From JBEVOS01 sp044226655 (GTDB taxonomy: Bacteria > Pseudomonadota > Alphaproteobacteria > Caulobacterales > Aquidulcibacteraceae), in assembly GCA_044226655.1 (NCBI GenBank), contig JBGAGO010000001.1:1116001-1180000 (forward strand): a stretch of DNA of 64,000 nt, written 5' to 3'. The position numbers and the translations under genes are program-made. Position 1 is the stretch's first letter; each line of letters starts with the position of its first letter. Below are positions 43,214-52,566 of the stretch, piece after piece. The notes under the pieces are model-generated. The model did not search any database. It was not told the origin of the DNA and was given only the letters and a program-made list of their open reading frames with translations.

Positions 43214-44386
43214 TTAGTTGAAGATCTCAACCAGGCCGGCACCGCCTTGCCCGCCGCCGATGCACATCGTGATGACGCCGTACTTGGCCTTGCGGCGCTT
43301 GCCTTCCAGCAGGATGTGGCCGGTGAGGCGCGCGCCCGTCATGCCGAAGGGGTGGCCGATCGCGATCGAGCCGCCATTGACGTTGTACTTCTCGGGATCG
43401 ATGCCGAGCGTGTCGCGGCTGTAGAGGCATTGCGACGCGAACGCTTCGTTGAGCTCCCAGAGATCGATGTCATCGACCTTGAGGCCGAAGCGTTCGAGCA
43501 GGCGCGGCACGGCGAACACGGGGCCGATGCCCATTTCGTCCGGCGCGCAGCCGGCGACGGCCCAGCCCATGAAGCGGCCCATCGGTTCGAGGCCCTTCTT
43601 CTCGGCGACCTTGGATTCCATCAGCACCACGGCGGCGGCGCCGTCGGAAAGCTGGCTGGCATTGCCCGCGGTGATGAAATTGCCCGGGCCCTTCACGGGC
43701 TCAAGCTTGGCGAGGCCTTCGATCGACGTGTCGGGGCGATTGCACTCGTCGCGATCGACCGTGTAGTCGACCATGGTCTCTTCCTTCGTCTCCTTGTTGA
43801 CCTGTTTCATCTTGGTCTTCATCGGGACGATTTCGTCTTTGAACTTGCCGGATTGCTGCGCGGCCGCCATGCGGCGCTGCGATTCCAACGAGTACTGATC
43901 CTGATATTCGCGGCTGACATTGTAGCGCTTGGCGACGATGTCGGCGGTGTCGATCATCGGCATGAAGATCGCCGGATATTCGTCGAGCAGCTTCTTATCG
44001 ATGTTGCCGGCGCCTTGGCCCGGGTTCGGGATCGAGATCGATTCCACGCCGCCGGCGACGACGACATCGGCGCCATCATTCTTGATGTAGTTCGCGGCCA
44101 TCGCGATGGTCTGCAGGCCCGACGAACAGAAGCGATTGACGGTCACGCCGCCGGTCGTGATCGGCAGGCCGGCAAGCAGGCCCGCGAGACGGCCGACATT
44201 GCCGCCGCCATGCGCGACATTGCCCATGAACACGTCTTCCACTTCGGCCTTGTCGACCTTCGAGCGCTCCACGGCGTGCTTCACCGCGTGGGCCGCCATC
44301 GACATGGTCGGCGTGGCGTTGAAGCCGCCACGGCCCGATTTGGCCAGCCCGGTGCGGGCGTAAGAAACGATGACGGCGTCGCGCAT
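43214..44386 (-). CDS. FadA-like acetyl-CoA acyltransferase (thiolase)
   Basis: The 390-residue thiolase has nucleophile Cys87 in VNRFCSSGLQT, His in SIAIGHPFGMTGAR and Cys in MCIGGGQGGAG. The shape (NAKDECNRP-like insert and IDLWELNEAFASQ) fits the degradative FadA type, distinct from phaA at 8.9 kb. It probably cleaves 3-ketoacyl-CoA in beta-oxidation. No fadB-like partner adjoins it. A good intrinsic terminator follows. Confidence 0.9.
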   Translation of the reverse strand: MRDAVIVSYARTGLAKSGRGGFNATPTMSMAAHAVKHAVERSKVDKAEVEDVFMGNVAHGGGNVGRLAGLLAGLPITTGGVTVNRFCSSGLQTIAMAANYIKNDGADVVVAGGVESISIPNPGQGAGNIDKKLLDEYPAIFMPMIDTADIVAKRYNVSREYQDQYSLESQRRMAAAQQSGKFKDEIVPMKTKMKQVNKETKEETMVDYTVDRDECNRPDTSIEGLAKLEPVKGPGNFITAGNASQLSDGAAAVVLMESKVAEKKGLEPMGRFMGWAVAGCAPDEMGIGPVFAVPRLLERFGLKVDDIDLWELNEAFASQCLYSRDTLGIDPEKYNVNGGSIAIGHPFGMTGARLTGHILLEGKRRKAKYGVITMCIGGGQGGAGLVEIFN

Positions 44387-44534
44387 TTTATTCCTCCCTG
44401 GGATCGGCCGGGACCATGACGGAGCGATGCCTTTTTGACAACGGGTTTCGAGTTTCGGGTATGGCGTTGCGGCGCCCGCCCGCTTGACCCAGACGGCCCC
44501 GGCGCCGCCAAGTCACCGTGCGGAGGGCAGGGCG

Positions 44535-46010
44535 ATGTGGAAATGGCTTCTGGGCGGGGCGGCGGCGCTCCTTGTGGCATTGGCCGCACTGATCGGCGTG
44601 CGCACGGCCACGTATCGGGGCCTCGCCGAAGCGCCCCCTGTCGCCCTCACCGCCGCGCCCGAGATCGACGCCGATAAGGCCGCCGCCCATCTCGGCGAAG
44701 CCGTTCGCATCCGCACCATTTCGCGGCGTGAAGGCGTGGTCGAAGATCCCGCCGCCTTTCGCACGCTGCACAATTGGCTGGCCCGCACCTATCCGCTGAC
44801 CCACGCCGCCATGAGCCGCGAAATCGTCTCGGATTATTCGCTGCTCTACACGCTTGAGGGGACGGACGCCTCGCTCCCGCCCATGCTGCTGCTCGCGCAC
44901 CAGGATGTCGTGCCGGTCGAGGAAGGCACGGAGGGCGATTGGCCGGCGCCGCCGTTCTCCGGCGAGATCAAAGACGGCTACGTGATCGGGCGCGGCGCCG
45001 CCGACGACAAAGGCTCGCTGGTGGGCGTCATGGAGGGCATGGAAGCGCTGTTGCGGCAGGGCTTCACGCCGCGCCGCACGATCATGTTCGCCTTCGGCCA
45101 TGACGAAGAAACGCAAGGCTCGGGCGCCCGCGCGATGGCGGCGCTTCTGCAGGCGCGCGGCATCCATCCCTGGTTCGTGATCGACGAAGGCATGGCGATT
45201 GTGGCCGACAATCCTCTGACGGGAGGCCCCGTCGCGCTGATCGGCGTGGCGGAGAAGGGTTATCTCACGGTGCGGGTGACGGCGCGGGGCGAAGGCGGCC
45301 ATTCCTCGCGTCCGCCGCATGACGGCCTCGCTGCAGAGCGGCTGTCGCGCGCGATCCTGGCCATTCGCGGCCGTCCGTTCGACGCCAGCCTGCGCGAAGG
45401 GCCGGCGGCGCAGATGTTGGCCGCGCTGGCGCCGCGTTTGGGCCTCGTTCCGCGCGTTGCGATCGCCAATCAATGGGCGTTCGAGCCGCTGCTGATCAGC
45501 CAATTCCAGGCCAATCCGACCAGCGAAGCGCTGCTGCGCACCACCATCGCGCCCACCATCATCGGGGGCGGGACCAAGGAGAACGTGTTGCCGCAGCAGA
45601 TGTACGCGATCGTCAATCTGCGCCTGCATCCGCGCGACAGCGTGCAAAGCGCGGTGGCGCATCTGCGCGCCAGCGTGGCCGATATTCCGGGCGTCACGGT
45701 CGAGATCGAAGGCACGCCGAACGAGCCGTCGCCGGTGTCGCGCACGGACAGCGATTCCTACGCGCTGATCGCGTCGGCCGCGCGTGCAGCGGCGCCCGCG
45801 AACACGCCAGTGTCGCCGATGCTGGTGCTGGGCGCGACGGATTCGCACTTCTACGCGGGCATTGCGGAGAACGTGTACCGCTTCGAACCGGTGCTTGCGC
45901 CGCAAGAAGATCTTTCGCGCATTCACGGCACGGGTGAGCGCATGAGCGTCGAAAACGTCGGCCGTATGGCCCGCTTCTATGCCCAGCTGATCGCGAGCGG
46001 CGGGAGATAG
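44535..46010 (+). CDS. M20 family metallopeptidase (carboxypeptidase S-like), membrane-anchored
   Basis: The 491-residue protein has an N-terminal membrane anchor (WLLGGAAALLVALAALIG) and the M20 metal motifs LLLAHQDVVPV (His, Asp), GRGAADDKGSL (Asp), FGHDEETQGSGA (Glu pair) and GGGTKENVLPQQ in the dimerisation/return region, with ATDSHFYAGI near the end. This arrangement fits CPS1-type carboxypeptidases that hydrolyse peptides or N-acyl amino acids in the periplasm. GGAGGGCAGGGCG precedes ATG 44535. Substrate not defined. Confidence 0.88.
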   Translation: MWKWLLGGAAALLVALAALIGVRTATYRGLAEAPPVALTAAPEIDADKAAAHLGEAVRIRTISRREGVVEDPAAFRTLHNWLARTYPLTHAAMSREIVSDYSLLYTLEGTDASLPPMLLLAHQDVVPVEEGTEGDWPAPPFSGEIKDGYVIGRGAADDKGSLVGVMEGMEALLRQGFTPRRTIMFAFGHDEETQGSGARAMAALLQARGIHPWFVIDEGMAIVADNPLTGGPVALIGVAEKGYLTVRVTARGEGGHSSRPPHDGLAAERLSRAILAIRGRPFDASLREGPAAQMLAALAPRLGLVPRVAIANQWAFEPLLISQFQANPTSEALLRTTIAPTIIGGGTKENVLPQQMYAIVNLRLHPRDSVQSAVAHLRASVADIPGVTVEIEGTPNEPSPVSRTDSDSYALIASAARAAAPANTPVSPMLVLGATDSHFYAGIAENVYRFEPVLAPQEDLSRIHGTGERMSVENVGRMARFYAQLIASGGR

Positions 46011-46058
46011 GGCGGCCGGGCGACAAGCCCGCTTAGGTGCGCTAAACCTCGCCGCCTT

Positions 46059-46508
46059 ATGCGTATTCTCCTTCTCGCCTTCGCCCTGGCGCTGGCGGCG
46101 TGCGCGCCGTCCGCCGCGCCGCCGGTTCCCGCCCCGCCTGGCAGCGATGCGCTGGCGCCGCCAACGCCTGAGGGCGTCGCCGTGCATGTCGTCCAGGCCC
46201 AGGACGGGCAGAGCGTGACTGTGCCCGTGGGGCAGAAGGTCTCGATCGAACTCGTGGGCGTGCCCACGGCCGGCTATGTCTGGCAGATCGACGCGCTGCC
46301 CGATTTCCTCACCCGTAGCGGGGAGGCGAGCGGGCCGACCATCGAGGCGCAGCGCCATTCCGGCTATGTCGGCGGCAGCCATTGGGAGGTGTTCGTGCTG
46401 ACGGCGAACGCGCCCGGCCAAGGCGTGGTGCGCCTCGCGCAGCGCCGGCCCTGGGAAAGCAGCGAGCCGCCCAGCCAGACTTTCTCGGTGACCATCGTCG
46501 CGCAATGA
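46059..46508 (+). CDS. Chagasin-like (I42) protease inhibitor lipoprotein
   Basis: The 149-residue protein has a lipoprotein signal with lipobox LAAC (Cys15) and a chagasin-like fold. The three inhibitor loops are visible as GVPTAGYVW (NPTTGY-type), GGSHWEVF (GxGG-type) and RRPWE. Proteins of this family inhibit papain-like cysteine proteases; bacterial ones may guard the envelope. Its stop overlaps the next ATG, so it is coupled to the P-loop kinase-like gene. Confidence 0.83.
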   Translation: MRILLLAFALALAACAPSAAPPVPAPPGSDALAPPTPEGVAVHVVQAQDGQSVTVPVGQKVSIELVGVPTAGYVWQIDALPDFLTRSGEASGPTIEAQRHSGYVGGSHWEVFVLTANAPGQGVVRLAQRRPWESSEPPSQTFSVTIVAQ

Positions 46509-47041
46509 GCAGCCCGCAGCGCATCGTCATTCTGGGGCCGTCCGGCTCGGGCAAGTCGACGCTGGCGCGCGCCATCGGCGCAAAACTTGGCTTGCCGGTG
46601 GTGCATCTCGACGCGCTGTTTTGGCTGCCGGGTTGGACCGAGTGCGAGACCGAGGAATTCCGCCGCCGTGTGACGGAGGCGCATAAGGGCGAACGCTGGG
46701 TCAGCGAAGGCAATTATTCCTCGAAGACCTGGGACATCCGCCTGCCGCGCGCCGACGTGATCTTGAAGCTGCACCGCGACCGGGTGACGTGCCTGCGCCG
46801 CGCCATCACGCGATCGCTCACACAGCTTGGCCGCACGCGCGCCGATCTTGGGCCCGATTGCCCGGAAAAGCTCGACCCCGCGTTCTGGAAATTCATTTGG
46901 GAGTATGATTCTCGCCAGCCGCGCGTCGACGCGTTCCGCAAGACATTCGGCGTGGAGGATCGCTTGATCGAACTCAACAGCGCCGCCGCGATCGCGCGTT
47001 ACCTTGACTCCCTTTCTCCGCCGCAAAGCGCCGCCGCATGA
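46505..47041 (+). CDS. P-loop nucleotide kinase-like protein (DNA topology modulator FlaR-like)
   Basis: The 178-residue protein has Walker A GPSGSGKST at the N terminus, LPVVHLDALFWLPGWTE, and WVSEGNYSSKTWDIRLPRADVILKL, the layout of adenylate-kinase-related AAA proteins often annotated as DNA topology modulation proteins. Exact substrate is unknown. The ATG overlaps the previous stop (ATGA at 46505) and its own TGA overlaps the start of the Rieske oxygenase gene at 47038, so three genes form one tightly coupled unit. Confidence 0.83.
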   Translation: MSSPQRIVILGPSGSGKSTLARAIGAKLGLPVVHLDALFWLPGWTECETEEFRRRVTEAHKGERWVSEGNYSSKTWDIRLPRADVILKLHRDRVTCLRRAITRSLTQLGRTRADLGPDCPEKLDPAFWKFIWEYDSRQPRVDAFRKTFGVEDRLIELNSAAAIARYLDSLSPPQSAAA

Positions 47042-48093
47042 CCGATTTGCTTCGCGATCTCTGGTATTTCGCCGTCACCTCGCGCGAGCTCAAAGCCGGC
47101 GCGATGTTCCGGCGCGAGATTTTGGGCGAGCCTGTGCTGCTCGGCCGCGGCGCGGACGGGAAGGCGTTTGCGCTGCGCGATATCTGCCCGCATCGCGCGG
47201 TGCCGCTGTCAGCTGGGCGCCAGGTGGCGCAGGACGGGCAGGTCACGGTCGAATGCCCCTATCACGGCTTCCGTTTCGGCGCAGCCGATGGCGTGTGCAA
47301 GCTCATCCCCTCGCTGGTCGATGGCCAGCCTTATGAGGCCGAGCGCATCAAGGTGCGCCATTTCCCGACTCATGAAGAGAACGGCATCGTGCTGCTCTAC
47401 ATGTCGGCCGATCCGCGCTTCGACGGCGCGCCGCCGCCGCCGCCCGCCTTCGGCATCGGCATGGCGAAGCCCAAATTCATGGTCGACCGGATCTTCGCGG
47501 CGACGATGGACAATGCGGTCGTGGGCCTCATGGACCCGGCGCACGTGCCTTACGTGCATAATCAATGGTGGTGGCGTCCGCCCTCGACCGGCAAGAAGCT
47601 CAAGGTGAAGCAATTCGTGCCGCGTGAGCGTGGCTGGGCCATCGCGCGCCACAAGCCGGCGTCGAATTCGCTGCTCTACAAGCTCCTGTTCGGCGGCGAT
47701 GTGACGACGGAGATCGTGTTCATGCTGCCCGGCTTCCGCTGGGAGGTGGTCGAGAACGCCACGGCGCGGCTTTTCACGCTCACCTGCCTGACCCCGGAAA
47801 ACGAAACCTCCACGCGCATCACGCAAGTCACCTATTGGCAGAATTCGCCGCTGCTCGATGTCGTGAAGCCCGCGCTCATCCCTGGCTTCAAGCAATTCCT
47901 CGATCAGGACGGCCGCATGGTCGATCTGCAGAACACCGGCCTCGTCTATCAAAAGACCATGCTGATGATCGACGACATCGATGTGCAGGCCAAATGGTAC
48001 ATGCGCTTGAAGCGCGAATGGACCAAGTCCCGCGAAGAAGCCCGCGATTTCGCCAATCCCATCGAGCCGACGACGCTGAGGTGGATGAGTTAA
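47038..48093 (+). CDS. Rieske non-heme iron oxygenase, large subunit
   Basis: The 351-residue oxygenase has the Rieske [2Fe-2S] ligands Cys50-x-His52 (ICPHRAVPL) and Cys73-xx-His76 (CPYHGFRF), and the mononuclear iron region with DNAVVGLMDPAHVPYVH. It resembles VanA/phenylpropionate-type dioxygenases and demethylases of the PobA/VanA group. It would need a separate reductase; none is nearby. The substrate is not known. It overlaps the opposite-strand stop at 48090-48093. Confidence 0.9.
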   Translation: MTDLLRDLWYFAVTSRELKAGAMFRREILGEPVLLGRGADGKAFALRDICPHRAVPLSAGRQVAQDGQVTVECPYHGFRFGAADGVCKLIPSLVDGQPYEAERIKVRHFPTHEENGIVLLYMSADPRFDGAPPPPPAFGIGMAKPKFMVDRIFAATMDNAVVGLMDPAHVPYVHNQWWWRPPSTGKKLKVKQFVPRERGWAIARHKPASNSLLYKLLFGGDVTTEIVFMLPGFRWEVVENATARLFTLTCLTPENETSTRITQVTYWQNSPLLDVVKPALIPGFKQFLDQDGRMVDLQNTGLVYQKTMLMIDDIDVQAKWYMRLKREWTKSREEARDFANPIEPTTLRWMS

Positions 48094-48878
48094 CTTCGAG
48101 TTCTCGCGCTTTCGGGCTCCGACAGAGACAGGAGGAGTCTTTCGATAATTTGGTCTCGTGTCACAATGCTGTTGGGCTTGCCCTCGCGGTCCACAAGCAC
48201 GAGAAAATCGCGTCCCCGATCGCTCATCAACTTTAGAGCGCGCGAGGTTCCGATCCCAACACGGGCGCCAGCCTCCCCGAAGAACGGGAGCGACTGAATT
48301 CGCGATTCCGGAGCCTCTCTCAGAAAGTTGAGCAACTCGGAAAGCTGCTCTGGCGCCAAAGCTGAAATCGTTTGCGCCCTTGCCGCTGCAACGTATTTGT
48401 CGTCCTTCGTGATAATCACGAAGGAATTTCGGACCGCGGCTGAAATTGTTCGAAGGTAAGAGGAAACTGCGTGTGCCTCATACCAACTGGCAGTGGTCCC
48501 CATCTGTAGCGCAAGGGCAGCTACTTTCTGACCGTGAAGTCGTTCTGCTACGGAATTGAGGCTCTCAATGCCACCTTTGGCGACCATAGCAAGGTCGGCA
48601 CCTTGAAGGACGTCTCGACGTCCGAGCCGAAGCAGCGGCGCGCTCTCTTTCGCTACAGTATGAAACTCTGCGGTAAATCCGCCGCCGGATACTTGCTTTA
48701 GGCGATTGGATGTAAGCGCGAGTACGATCGTGAAGAGAACCGCGAGAGTCACAAATCCAACATCTGGCGTGACTCGGTATTCGATCTTCCAGAGGCAAAA
48801 TAGTCCGGCACCCCCAAGGCAGGCGGCAATGGCCGCTTTAAATAGTGAAACGAGATCGTTCACCGCATCCCCCAACAT
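48090..48878 (-). CDS. Low-GC two-helix membrane protein with C-terminal CBS-like region
   Basis: The 262-residue protein has two transmembrane helices (about 14-31 and 40-58), a helical middle, and a C-terminal section (about 150-250) that looks like paired CBS units: NSFVIITKDDKYVAAARAQT and FLVLVDREGKPNSIVTRDQI. CBS domains bind adenine nucleotides. I do not recognise a named family. GC and codon use are clearly lower than the surrounding genes, hinting at acquisition. ATG 48878 is the chosen start; an upstream in-frame extension is poorly supported. Confidence 0.62.
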   Translation of the reverse strand: MLGDAVNDLVSLFKAAIAACLGGAGLFCLWKIEYRVTPDVGFVTLAVLFTIVLALTSNRLKQVSGGGFTAEFHTVAKESAPLLRLGRRDVLQGADLAMVAKGGIESLNSVAERLHGQKVAALALQMGTTASWYEAHAVSSYLRTISAAVRNSFVIITKDDKYVAAARAQTISALAPEQLSELLNFLREAPESRIQSLPFFGEAGARVGIGTSRALKLMSDRGRDFLVLVDREGKPNSIVTRDQIIERLLLSLSEPESARTRS

Positions 48879-49220
48879 CGCTGTGACAGACTTACGTAGC
48901 CCCAGTAGCGCGGCGTATGAAGTGGGCTGTTTGCTATCGCGCCTCAGAAAGGCGCAGCCTTCCGCGTCGGATGGGGGGCGGGGTCCGAAAGATCGCGAAG
49001 CATTCGATGCATGGTGCTGCACCGCCGCTCTCCGAATCCGGCCCCCAAAGTCGAGCAAGCTCGATTTTGAACTTTTGAGCCGAAATGCGGCAGGCCGCAT
49101 TTCGGGCCACCTTCTCCCCCTCGCGGGGGAGAAGGGCGCGTAACGTCACCTCCTTGCGCCGCACCGAGCGCTGTCCGAAACTGCGCTCATTCAAGGACCG
49201 AAAAAGAGAGGAACGCCCCG
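48879..49220. repeat. Intergenic region with two tandem palindromes
   Basis: The 342-nt gap holds no supported gene. CCGAAATGCGG/CCGCATTTCGG (49080-49105, loop CAGG) is followed after 5 nt by CTTCTCCCCC/GGGGGAGAAG (49111-49134, loop TCGC). The second hairpin resembles the one after thrS (6051-6072), suggesting a dispersed CTCCCC palindrome family. They lie before an acyl-CoA dehydrogenase gene. Confidence 0.6.
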
Positions 49221-50456
49221 ATGGCGATCGATTTTGCAATTCCGGAAGAGGCCAAGCAGCTGCGTCTGCGCATTCGCGCTTGGGTCCACGATGAGTGCAT
49301 GCCGGCGGAGAAGCGCCTGCTGGACGGTGAAGATTATAAGACGGTGCTGAACGAGCTGCGCACCAAGGCGCGCGCGCAAGGGCTCTGGTGCCCCTTCATC
49401 CCGAAAGAGCATGGCGGCATGGGGCTCGGGCCGCTGGCCAACGCGCTGGTGCAGATGGAATTGGGCGAAAGCTATCTTGGCGCGCTCTCCATGAACACGC
49501 AGGGGCCCGACGACGCCACCATGATGACGCTGCTCGAGCACGGCACCGAATATCAGAAGGAAAAGTTCCTGAAGCCGCTGCTCAATGGCGAAAAGCGCAT
49601 CTGCTATTCGATGACCGAGAAAGCCGCCGGCGCCGACGCCACCGGCATGCAGACGCGCGCCGAGAAGAAGGGCAATGAAAGCTACGTGCTGAACGGCGAG
49701 AAATGGTTCTCTTCCGCCGCCAGCGTCGCCGACATCGCGCTGGTGATGGCCAAGACCGATCCCGACGCGCCGCGCCATCAGCAATTCTCGACTTTCCTCG
49801 TCGAACTGCCGAACCCCGGCTACAAGATCAAACGCAACATCCCGACCATGGGGCTCGAAGGCCCGCTCAGCCACATCCTCGGCGGCGGCCACGCGGAAAT
49901 TGAGATCAGCAATCTCGAAGTGCCGGCCGAAAATCTGCTGGGCGGCGAGGGCAATGGCTTCAACATGGGCCAGCACCGCTTGGCTTACGGGCGCCTGCGC
50001 CACGGCATGCACAATGTCGCGATGGCCCAGCGCGCGCTCGATATGGCGACCGAGCACGTCACCAATCGCTCGACCTTCGGGCGCAAGCTTGATGAGCGCC
50101 AGGCCGTGCAATTCATGCTCGCCGAATGCGCCAGCCAGCTCTACATCGCGCGCCTGATGCTGATGCACATCGCCTACAAGGCCGAGAACAAGATGGACAT
50201 CCGCCAGGAGAACGGCATCGCCAAAGTGTTCCTCGCGAACATGGTGCACAAGGTTGTCGATACCGCGATCCAGCTGCATGGCGCGCTCGGCTATTCGCGC
50301 GATACCCCGCTCGCGGCCTGGTACACCCATATCCGGTCGCAACGTCTGGTCGATGGGCCGGACGAGGTCCACAAATGGACGACGGGCCGCAACGTCATCA
50401 AGGCGTTCAAGGCGACGGGCACGACCGCTTCAGCCTGCGGCGGCGATCTGCTCTAA
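49221..50456 (+). CDS. Acyl-CoA dehydrogenase
   Basis: The 411-residue flavoenzyme has the ACAD order: N-terminal helices, ICYSMTEKAAGADATGMQT (substrate/FAD-binding), a middle beta domain, and C-terminal helices with STFGRKLDERQAVQFMLAECA and the FAD-adenine motif QLHGALGYSRDTPLAAWYTHIRS. It oxidises acyl-CoA to enoyl-CoA and passes electrons to ETF. The closing residues match the long-chain/ACAD10-11-like groups more than short-chain ones. It is followed by a terminator. The substrate is not fixed. Confidence 0.9.
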   Translation: MAIDFAIPEEAKQLRLRIRAWVHDECMPAEKRLLDGEDYKTVLNELRTKARAQGLWCPFIPKEHGGMGLGPLANALVQMELGESYLGALSMNTQGPDDATMMTLLEHGTEYQKEKFLKPLLNGEKRICYSMTEKAAGADATGMQTRAEKKGNESYVLNGEKWFSSAASVADIALVMAKTDPDAPRHQQFSTFLVELPNPGYKIKRNIPTMGLEGPLSHILGGGHAEIEISNLEVPAENLLGGEGNGFNMGQHRLAYGRLRHGMHNVAMAQRALDMATEHVTNRSTFGRKLDERQAVQFMLAECASQLYIARLMLMHIAYKAENKMDIRQENGIAKVFLANMVHKVVDTAIQLHGALGYSRDTPLAAWYTHIRSQRLVDGPDEVHKWTTGRNVIKAFKATGTTASACGGDLL

Positions 50457-50470
50457 GTTGAGCATGCGAG

Positions 50471-50495
50471 ACAGCCGCGCCGCGTGCGCGGCTGT
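50471..50495. terminator. Bidirectional hairpin after acyl-CoA dehydrogenase
   Basis: ACAGCCGCGC and GCGCGGCTGT form a 10-bp stem with loop CGCGT between converging genes. It lacks a long T-tract (TCTC follows). Confidence 0.65.
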
Positions 50496-50497
50496 TC

Positions 50498-51178
50498 TCA
50501 AATGCCGAGCAGCGGCAGCAGCAGCGCCCGCGTCGGCGCAACGATCGCGGGCGCGGCGAACGCGCGGGATTGACCTTCGCTGACCAGCAACGCGGCCGCA
50601 GCGGCGCTGTCGGCGCCATGCGGGCCGAGTGCATCGAAATCGATCCACGCGGGGCCCGCCTCCGCGCTTTCAAGCGCTGTCGGCGCTTCGGCTTGCGCGG
50701 CAATCTGTGCGGCGGGCCGGGGCGCGGCGACGAAGTCTTGCGCCGCCACCGAATCGGCGGGCGCCGCAAGCGCGGTCTGCGCCGGCGCGATCAAGCCGAT
50801 CATCGCCATCACGCCGGCGGCGATCTGCGATAGACCGAGCCGGCGCGGGCGCCGTGTGCTCGCCGGCGCATCTGCGATGGCGGCGGCGAGCGTGTGCGGC
50901 CCGGCGCGCCAATCGACATGCGCCGCGGGGTGCGGGCCGCGCCAGGGCGTATCATCCGTGCTGACGACGACAAGGCGACCCGCGCCGCCCAGCAGGGCGG
51001 GCAAGCTCTCTGCCTTGGCGGCCGTCTCGGCGTTCCAGACCAGAACCGCCGTCAGCGCGCCCAGCGTCAGCTGAGGCGGCGCGTCGCCTAGCACGATCCG
51101 GGCCGCCAAGCCTGGCATGGCGCGCGCGACGTCATCGGCGGCGGCGCAGCCCTTGGCGTGAACGAGCACGGTGATCAT
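50498..51178 (-). CDS. Hypothetical Ala/Pro-rich protein with one hydrophobic segment
   Basis: The 226-residue protein starts MITVLVHAKGCAAADDVARA and has a Rossmann-like first half (VLVWNAETAAKAESLPALL, GGAGRLVVVSTDD) followed by a basic bend and one hydrophobic helix (LSQIAAGVMAMIGLIAPAQ). The C terminus is low-complexity Ala/Pro. The N-terminal half could be a TIR-like or receiver-like alpha/beta domain, but no catalytic residues support that. I do not recognise it. GGAG (in GAGGGAGAATT context) precedes the ATG. Confidence 0.6.
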   Translation of the reverse strand: MITVLVHAKGCAAADDVARAMPGLAARIVLGDAPPQLTLGALTAVLVWNAETAAKAESLPALLGGAGRLVVVSTDDTPWRGPHPAAHVDWRAGPHTLAAAIADAPASTRRPRRLGLSQIAAGVMAMIGLIAPAQTALAAPADSVAAQDFVAAPRPAAQIAAQAEAPTALESAEAGPAWIDFDALGPHGADSAAAAALLVSEGQSRAFAAPAIVAPTRALLLPLLGI

Positions 51179-51342
51179 GGCGCAATTCTCCCTTTGCGGA
51201 GGATTTGCCGATGCGCCCGCATCCACAAGCATGCGGCGCCCGATTACGTTGGATGCGGCGCGCGTTTCTGTGAATAAATCGGGCCGCGCGACCCTTGCCG
51301 GCGGCGCGCGCACGCGTGCTAGGGTCTGGCTTGGAGAATTCT

Positions 51343-52566
51343 ATGCCCGATACGATCACTGCGTCTGCGACTTGGCTGGCGGCGGCCGAGGCGCTGCAGA
51401 CCGAGACCATCGCGCTGCGCCGCGCCATCCATGAAGAGCCGGAGATCGGGCTCGATACGCCCAAGACGCTGGCCAAGGTGAAGGAAGCGCTCGCCGGCCT
51501 GCCGCTCACGCTCAAGGAAGGCCGCTCCTGCACCGGCATGATCGCCGTGCTGGAAGGCGGCAAGCCGGGGCGCACCGTGCTGTTGCGCGGCGACATGGAC
51601 GCGCTGCCCATGCCGGAAGACACCGCGCTCGATTTCCGCTCGAAAACGCCGGGCGCCATGCACGCCTGCGGCCATGATGCGCACACCTCGATGCTGGTCA
51701 GCGCCGCCAAAGTGCTGTGCGCGCGCAAGGACGAGATCGCGGGCCGCATCCTCTTCATGTTTCAGCCGGGCGAAGAGGGCTTCCATGGCGCGCGCTTCAT
51801 GATGGAGGACGGGCTGCTAGCCGATCCCGCGCCCGATGCGTGCTTTGCGCTCCACATCACGCCGAACGTCCCTTCGGGCGTCGTCACCGCCAAGGGCGGC
51901 ACGATGATGGCGTCGGCGGATGTGTTCGATGTGATCGTGCGCGGCAAGGGCGGGCACGCCTCGACGCCGCATCTGGCGGTCGACCCGATGCCAGTCGCGG
52001 CCGAGATCGTGCTGGCGCTCAACGCCTTCGTCACGCGCCGCATCGACGCCTTCGATCCCGCGATCGTCACTACGTCTCGCATCCTCGGCGGCACCACGGA
52101 CAATGTGATCCCCGAAACCGTGCGCATGACGGGCACGATCCGCGCCGTCTCCGAGCGCACGCGCAAGGCGGTGCATGACGGCATCCCGCAGGTCGCTGAG
52201 AACATCGCGCGCGCGCATGGCTGCACGGCCGAGGTCGAGATCGTGAAGGGCTTTCCCGTCACGGTGAATGATGCGCGCGCCGTCACGCTCGCAGGCGGCG
52301 CCGTCCGCGACGAATTGGGCCAAGGCGCCTGGCGCCAGGCGACGGCGCCGGTGATGGGCGCGGAGGATTTTTCCTACGTGCTGCAGAAATTCCCGGGCGC
52401 GATGATGTTCATCGGCGTCTGTCCCGAGGGCGAGGATTTCCGCACGGCCTGCCCCTGCCATTCGAACAAGATGATGCTGAACGAAGCCGCCATGGCCCAC
52501 GGCGTCGCCGCCCATTGCGCCATCGCCGAGCGCTTCCTGCGCGATGGCTTGCCGGCTAGCGCGTAA
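51343..52566 (+). CDS. M20 family amidohydrolase (hippurate hydrolase-like)
   Basis: The 407-residue metalloenzyme has the amidohydrolase motifs LLRGDMDALPM, HACGHDAHTSML, FMFQPGEEGFHG and FALHITPNVPSG, and the late PVMGAEDFSYVLQKFPGAMMFIG. Family members hydrolyse N-acyl amino acids (hippurate, N-acetyl-amino acids, indoleacetyl conjugates) in the cytosol. No signal peptide. ATG 51343 is chosen from the family's usual N terminus; the upstream frame is unlikely. It overlaps the end of the opposite membrane gene by 11 nt. Confidence 0.9.
   Translation: MPDTITASATWLAAAEALQTETIALRRAIHEEPEIGLDTPKTLAKVKEALAGLPLTLKEGRSCTGMIAVLEGGKPGRTVLLRGDMDALPMPEDTALDFRSKTPGAMHACGHDAHTSMLVSAAKVLCARKDEIAGRILFMFQPGEEGFHGARFMMEDGLLADPAPDACFALHITPNVPSGVVTAKGGTMMASADVFDVIVRGKGGHASTPHLAVDPMPVAAEIVLALNAFVTRRIDAFDPAIVTTSRILGGTTDNVIPETVRMTGTIRAVSERTRKAVHDGIPQVAENIARAHGCTAEVEIVKGFPVTVNDARAVTLAGGAVRDELGQGAWRQATAPVMGAEDFSYVLQKFPGAMMFIGVCPEGEDFRTACPCHSNKMMLNEAAMAHGVAAHCAIAERFLRDGLPASA

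Noticed and set aside
50498..51178. TIR or response-receiver domain in the Ala/Pro-rich hypothetical protein
   Set aside because: Only a general alpha/beta pattern is seen; no TIR loop or receiver Asp/Lys set could be found.
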